A DNA stretch of 64,000 nt from Rhodococcus coprophilus NBRC 100603 (GTDB taxonomy: Bacteria > Actinomycetota > Actinomycetes > Mycobacteriales > Mycobacteriaceae), in the NCBI RefSeq assembly GCF_001895045.1, contig NZ_BDAM01000010.1, forward strand, positions 369,297-433,296, read 5' to 3'. Every line of letters starts with the position of its first letter. Within the stretch, counting starts at the first letter, position 1. The position numbers were made by a program, and so were the translations under genes. Positions 61,382 through 64,000 of the stretch are shown piece after piece. The notes below the pieces were generated by a model, which had not been told where the DNA came from, did not search any database, and saw only the letters and a program-made list of their open reading frames with translations.

Positions 61382-62556
61382 CAGTAACTCCTCGGCAATC
61401 CCAAAGTGTGTGAGCCCAGGAAATTCAGGATCATTTCCTGGCTGATCGGTGCGATGCGCATCACGCGCGCCTCGCGGAAGTAGCGCGAGACGTTGTACTC
61501 CTCCGAGTACCCCATCCCGCCGTGCGTCTGCAATGCCCGGTCCGCGGCGGTGAAACCTGCATCGGCACAGAGGTATTTGGCCGTGTTCGCTTCTCGGCCG
61601 CACGGTTTCCCGTTGTCGTAGAGCCAGGTCGCCTTGCGGAGCACCAGTTCTGCTGCGTCGAGGTGGGCGAGCGAATCCGCAAGCGGGAACTGGATGCCCT
61701 GGTTCATGCCGATCGGCCGGCCGAACACCTCGCGCTCGTTGCCGTACTTGACAGCCTTGTCGAGCGCGACCCGGCCGATGCCGAGGGCTTCGGCGGCGAT
61801 GAGCATGCGTTCCGGATTGAGCCCGTCGAGGAGATAACGGAAGCCCTGACCCTCTTCCCCGACACGGTCCTCCACCGGGATGTGCAGGTCGTCGATGAAC
61901 AGTTCGTTGGACGTGACGGCGTTGCGTCCCATCTTCCGAATCGGCCGGATATCGACCTTGCTCCGATCGAGATCGGTCATGAACAGAGTCATGCCGTCGG
62001 TCTTCTTCTCGACCTCGTCGTAACGCTGTGTGCGGGTCAGCAGCAGAATCTTCTCGGATTCCGCCGCTTTGGAGATCCACACCTTGCGGCCGTTGACGAC
62101 GTAGTGGTCACCGACGCGCTTGGCGAATGTCGTGATCCGCGAAGTGTCGAGGCCCGCACCCGGCTCGGTGACACCGAAGCACACGTGCAGGTCGCCGTTC
62201 ACGATGCGGGGCAGCGTCCGCGCCTTGAGTTCGTCGGACCCGTGCTTGACAACCGGTTGCATACCGAAGATGTTCAGGTGGATGGCGCTCGCGGCGTTCA
62301 TACCGCCGCCCGAACGAGCCACCTCCTCCAGGAGCAGGGTCGCTTCGGTGATGCCGTAACCGTGCCCGCCGTACTCTTCGGGCATGGTGATGCCGAGCCA
62401 GCCGCCGTCGGCCATCGTCTTGTAGAACTCGGACGGGAACTCGTGTGCGAGGTCCTTTTCCATCCAGTACTGGTCGTCGAACTTCTTCGTCAGTTCCGCG
62501 ACCGACGACCGGATCAGTTCTTGATCTTCGGTGAGATCGAAGCTCATGCCTCCCAT
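61381..62556 (-). CDS. Acyl-CoA dehydrogenase
   Basis: 391-residue acyl-CoA dehydrogenase: FGVTEPGAGLDTSR, KVWISKA, LQTHGGMGYSEEYNVSRYFREARVMRIAPISQEM (quoted in parts: HGGMGYSEEY, RVMRIAPISQEM). The Gln-Glu in ISQEM takes the place of the usual GGTxE, so the Glu base is still available. ATG 62556 has GAGGGGG upstream; a second ATG at 62547 is immediately after GGAGG. First gene of the five-gene leftward operon. Confidence 0.93.
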   Translation of the reverse strand: MGGMSFDLTEDQELIRSSVAELTKKFDDQYWMEKDLAHEFPSEFYKTMADGGWLGITMPEEYGGHGYGITEATLLLEEVARSGGGMNAASAIHLNIFGMQPVVKHGSDELKARTLPRIVNGDLHVCFGVTEPGAGLDTSRITTFAKRVGDHYVVNGRKVWISKAAESEKILLLTRTQRYDEVEKKTDGMTLFMTDLDRSKVDIRPIRKMGRNAVTSNELFIDDLHIPVEDRVGEEGQGFRYLLDGLNPERMLIAAEALGIGRVALDKAVKYGNEREVFGRPIGMNQGIQFPLADSLAHLDAAELVLRKATWLYDNGKPCGREANTAKYLCADAGFTAADRALQTHGGMGYSEEYNVSRYFREARVMRIAPISQEMILNFLGSHTLGLPRSY

Positions 62557-62797
62557 GACCGCCCCCTCACGCCCGAGTTGCACGGTTGTGGGACGGGACG
62601 CACGAGACGGCGTGCCGTGCGCACTCTCCGTAGCCTCGGAATGGTTCGGTTGCGCCGATCTTGCGGCGACTGCGTAGCTGGACGCTCACATCGTGCCCTT
62701 CTGCGATTCGTGCGATGCACCGGCCGTGCACCGCTCCCGGGAATTTGCCCGAACGGTTCGAGCGTCACGTCGAACGCACGGAGCCGGATCAGATCCG

Positions 62798-63109
62798 TCA
62801 GTCGGACGCCGGCAGTGCCTGAGCGGATTTCACGACCATCGGAACCCCGGCATAACTCAGTTCACCCGAGCCCGGAGACGTGCAGAGGACCTCGATGGTG
62901 TCGTCGACGTCGACGTACCGCTTGCCGAGCAGAGTTCCGGTGCCCGTGGCGGGTCCGGACGGGCGTCCCGGAGCGGCGGGGACCATCGCTGTTCCACCGC
63001 AGGCGATCTCGCGTGCGTCTTCCGACGGCGCCCGGACGATGACGACTCTCGTGGAGCAGTCGGTGCTGGCGAGCTGCTGCCCGGGGCGGAGCGGTGAAGG
63101 TGTGGTCAC
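62798..63109 (-). CDS. Small protein of unknown function
   Basis: 103 residues from GTG 63109, which has GAGAGG upstream. The sequence PLRPGQQLASTDCSTRVVIVRAP, ACGGTAMVP, GKRYVDVDDTIEVLCTSPG and KSAQALPASD suggests a compact beta-rich fold with three Cys residues. I recall similar small proteins in actinobacteria near hydrocarbon or CoA-catabolism genes but cannot name a family. It sits 241 bases upstream of the ACAD operon on the same strand and is divergent from the CMD-family gene, across the operators. Confidence 0.65.
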   Translation of the reverse strand: MTTPSPLRPGQQLASTDCSTRVVIVRAPSEDAREIACGGTAMVPAAPGRPSGPATGTGTLLGKRYVDVDDTIEVLCTSPGSGELSYAGVPMVVKSAQALPASD

Positions 63110-63256
63110 GGCGTACCTCTCTTTCGGTCGCTCGGACACCGAGCGTGGCTTCGACGAGTGCACGAATATCCGAAACCCTGCGCTCGACGAGCTGCGTAGT
63201 ACTGCAGCGTGGGGACATCGGGCTGCACAGGTGTGGGTTCGAGCAGTTCAATATCA

Positions 63257-63271
63257 GGAAACTATCTTCTC
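63257..63271. promoter_or_regulatory. Operator copy on the leftward side of the gap
   Basis: GGAAACTATCTTCTC matches the site at 29450 closely (GGAAAC-N3-MTTCTC, 8 of 12 to consensus). A half-site GAGAAT starts 22 bases further on (63279), the usual pair spacing. TTCTCC-AATGT-GGAGAA forms a perfect inverted repeat between them. It lies 148 bases upstream of the small protein's start. Confidence 0.45.
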
Positions 63272-63415
63272 CAATGTGGAGAATCAACCTGCGCGTCCGA
63301 GAAACCCGAGCGGTGGAGCCATGTCCGATTCCGATCCCTCGCGCGGGGTGCGCGTGCGAGCCAGAGAGCACCGCATGGTCGCCACCTGCGCATATCGAAC
63401 CGGAAACATGGATGT

Positions 63416-63446
63416 TTGACAGTCGGCGCGGGGCATGGAAACCTAT
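63416..63446 (+). promoter_or_regulatory. Candidate promoter of the CMD-family gene
   Basis: TTGACA (63416-63421) is a perfect -35 hexamer; ACCTAT (63441-63446) is a weak -10 at a 19-base spacing. The exact operator copy at 63458 would sit on the start site. Confidence 0.4.
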
Positions 63447-63457
63447 CGATCAGAAAT

Positions 63458-63472
63458 GAGAATGTGATTCTC
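63458..63472. promoter_or_regulatory. Perfect operator palindrome GAGAAT-N3-ATTCTC
   Basis: GAGAATGTGATTCTC is an exact copy of the consensus, 20 bases before the GTG of the CMD-family gene. At minus 21 (63437-63442) stands GGAAAC, the same left half-site seen at 29450 and 63257. Confidence 0.6.
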
Positions 63473-63492
63473 CGAGAGGGAGGAGGTCGGGT

Positions 63493-64000
63493 GTGGTCCT
63501 ATTGCCCCCGCTGCCCGCAGACCGATGGGACGACAGTGTCGATGCCGCCCTGAAGGGGCTCATGCCGCGGGATATGAGAAACCCGGAACGCGCCGGCGTC
63601 GCGATGGCGACGCTCGTGAACCATCCGGACCTGACGAAAGCATTCCTCGGGTTCAGCGTTCATCTGCTGTTCCGGTCGACGCTCTCACCGCGACTGCGGG
63701 AGCAGATCATCCTCCGCACCGCGCACCTTCACGGGTGTGAATACGAGCGTGAGCATCACAGAGTCATCGCGGCGGCGGAAACCGACCTGACCGCGGACGA
63801 GATCGACGCCGCGCTGGAAGGAAAGTCGGACGATCCCTTCGAGCGCACCGTGCTCGAGGCGGTCGACGAACTCCACGAGTCCTCACGGATCTCCGAACGG
63901 ACCTGGACCGCACTTTCAGCGCATCTCGACACCAAACAACTCATGGACCTGATCTTCACCGTAGGTGGCTACAGCTTGTTGGCGATGGCCTACAACACCT
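63493..64000 (+). CDS. Carboxymuconolactone decarboxylase-family protein, 3' end cut by window edge
   Basis: 169 codons are visible and the frame is open at the window end. GTG 63493 has AGGAGG at 63481-63486. The N-terminus reads VLLPPLPADRWDDSVDAAL; the core STLSPRLREQIILRTAHLHGCEYEREHHRVIA is a CMD/AhpD-like helix pair (quoted in parts: RLREQIILRTAHLHGCEYE). Only one Cys is in the helix, so there is no redox CxxC. The operator palindrome sits at its promoter, so it belongs to the same regulon. A more distant relative is at 43.1 kb. Confidence 0.88.
   Translation, partial: MVLLPPLPADRWDDSVDAALKGLMPRDMRNPERAGVAMATLVNHPDLTKAFLGFSVHLLFRSTLSPRLREQIILRTAHLHGCEYEREHHRVIAAAETDLTADEIDAALEGKSDDPFERTVLEAVDELHESSRISERTWTALSAHLDTKQLMDLIFTVGGYSLLAMAYNT

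Larger units (their letters stand above)
63110..63492. other. 383-bp divergent intergenic region with operators
   Basis: No gene seen in this gap; the open frames here lack ribosome binding sites and have shadow composition. It holds two copies of the operator motif (63257-63271 and 63458-63472), a palindrome AAACAT-GG-ATGTTT (63404-63417) and a -35-like TTGACA (63416-63421). Confidence 0.6.

Noticed and set aside
1..64000. Mobile elements, CRISPR arrays, tRNA or rRNA genes
   Set aside because: No transposase or integrase motifs, repeat-spacer arrays or RNA gene sequences were recognised by reading; a covariance or repeat search was not possible.

Overview
The window reads as high-GC actinobacterial chromosome of the Mycobacteriales, most likely Rhodococcus. 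The grounds are dense operons with ATGA/GTGA overlaps, frequent GTG starts, a mycofactocin-type short-chain dehydrogenase, a SigG-like sigma factor fused to a SnoaL-like domain, a DUF3263-like small protein and a large stock of CoA-ester catabolic genes. The genus is an inference from gene content. I saw no tRNA, rRNA, CRISPR array, transposase or integrase.

Layout. 1-3.5 kb (-): a CoA-ligase (cut by the window edge), acyl-CoA dehydrogenase and crotonase operon. 3.5-11.5 kb: ordinary genes (UbiB/AarF-family kinase, ECF sigma factor, double-hotdog thioesterase, class C beta-lactamase-fold esterase, M13 metallopeptidase, M23 peptidase). 11.6-17 kb: crotonase, AliA-like CoA ligase, amidohydrolase, FadD3-like CoA ligase and a DUF3263-like protein. 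17-24.1 kb (-): a complete peptide/nickel-type ABC importer (B-C-substrate protein-D-F) with an MFS exporter added at its end. 24.4-29.4 kb (-): ALDH, CoA transferase, thiolase-like/DUF35 fusion and thiolase. 29.6-38.1 kb (+): TauD-like dioxygenase, SDR, mycofactocin-type SDR, ferredoxin, P450, DUF35-thiolase fusion, alpha/beta hydrolase and two 3-hydroxyisobutyrate-dehydrogenase-like genes. 38.1-39.7 kb (-): a frameshifted CoA ligase. 39.8-42.2 kb (+): an orphan substrate-binding lipoprotein and an SDR. 42.2-48.9 kb (-): LuxE-like, LuxC-like, aldo/keto reductase, ALDH, CMD-family protein and a third HIBADH-like gene. 49.0 kb: TetR regulator. 49.7-51.9 kb (-): VOC protein, SDR and luciferase-like oxidoreductase. 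52.0-56.0 kb (+): acyl-CoA dehydrogenase, APH-type kinase, crotonase and quinone oxidoreductase. 56.1-57.2 kb (-): unknown protein and TetR. 57.4-62.6 kb (-): acyl-CoA dehydrogenase, SDR, CoA transferase, crotonase and thiolase. 62.8-64 kb: small conserved-looking protein and a divergent CMD-family gene cut by the window edge.

How it may fit together (inference). From 11.6 kb to the end the genes form a catabolic island. An ABC importer with two candidate receptor proteins brings in a substrate. A P450/ferredoxin and an Fe/2-oxoglutarate dioxygenase oxidise it. CoA ligases and CoA transferases activate acids, and dehydrogenases, crotonases, thiolase/retro-aldolase-type enzymes and an ACAD-kinase pair shorten the chain. 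LuxC/LuxE-type enzymes plus ALDHs interconvert acids and aldehydes.

The best evidence that this is one system is a shared 15-bp palindrome, GAGAAT-N3-ATTCTC. It lies in six promoter regions spread over more than 50 kb, often as two copies 21-22 bp apart, which suggests one regulon. The substrate cannot be read from the sequence.
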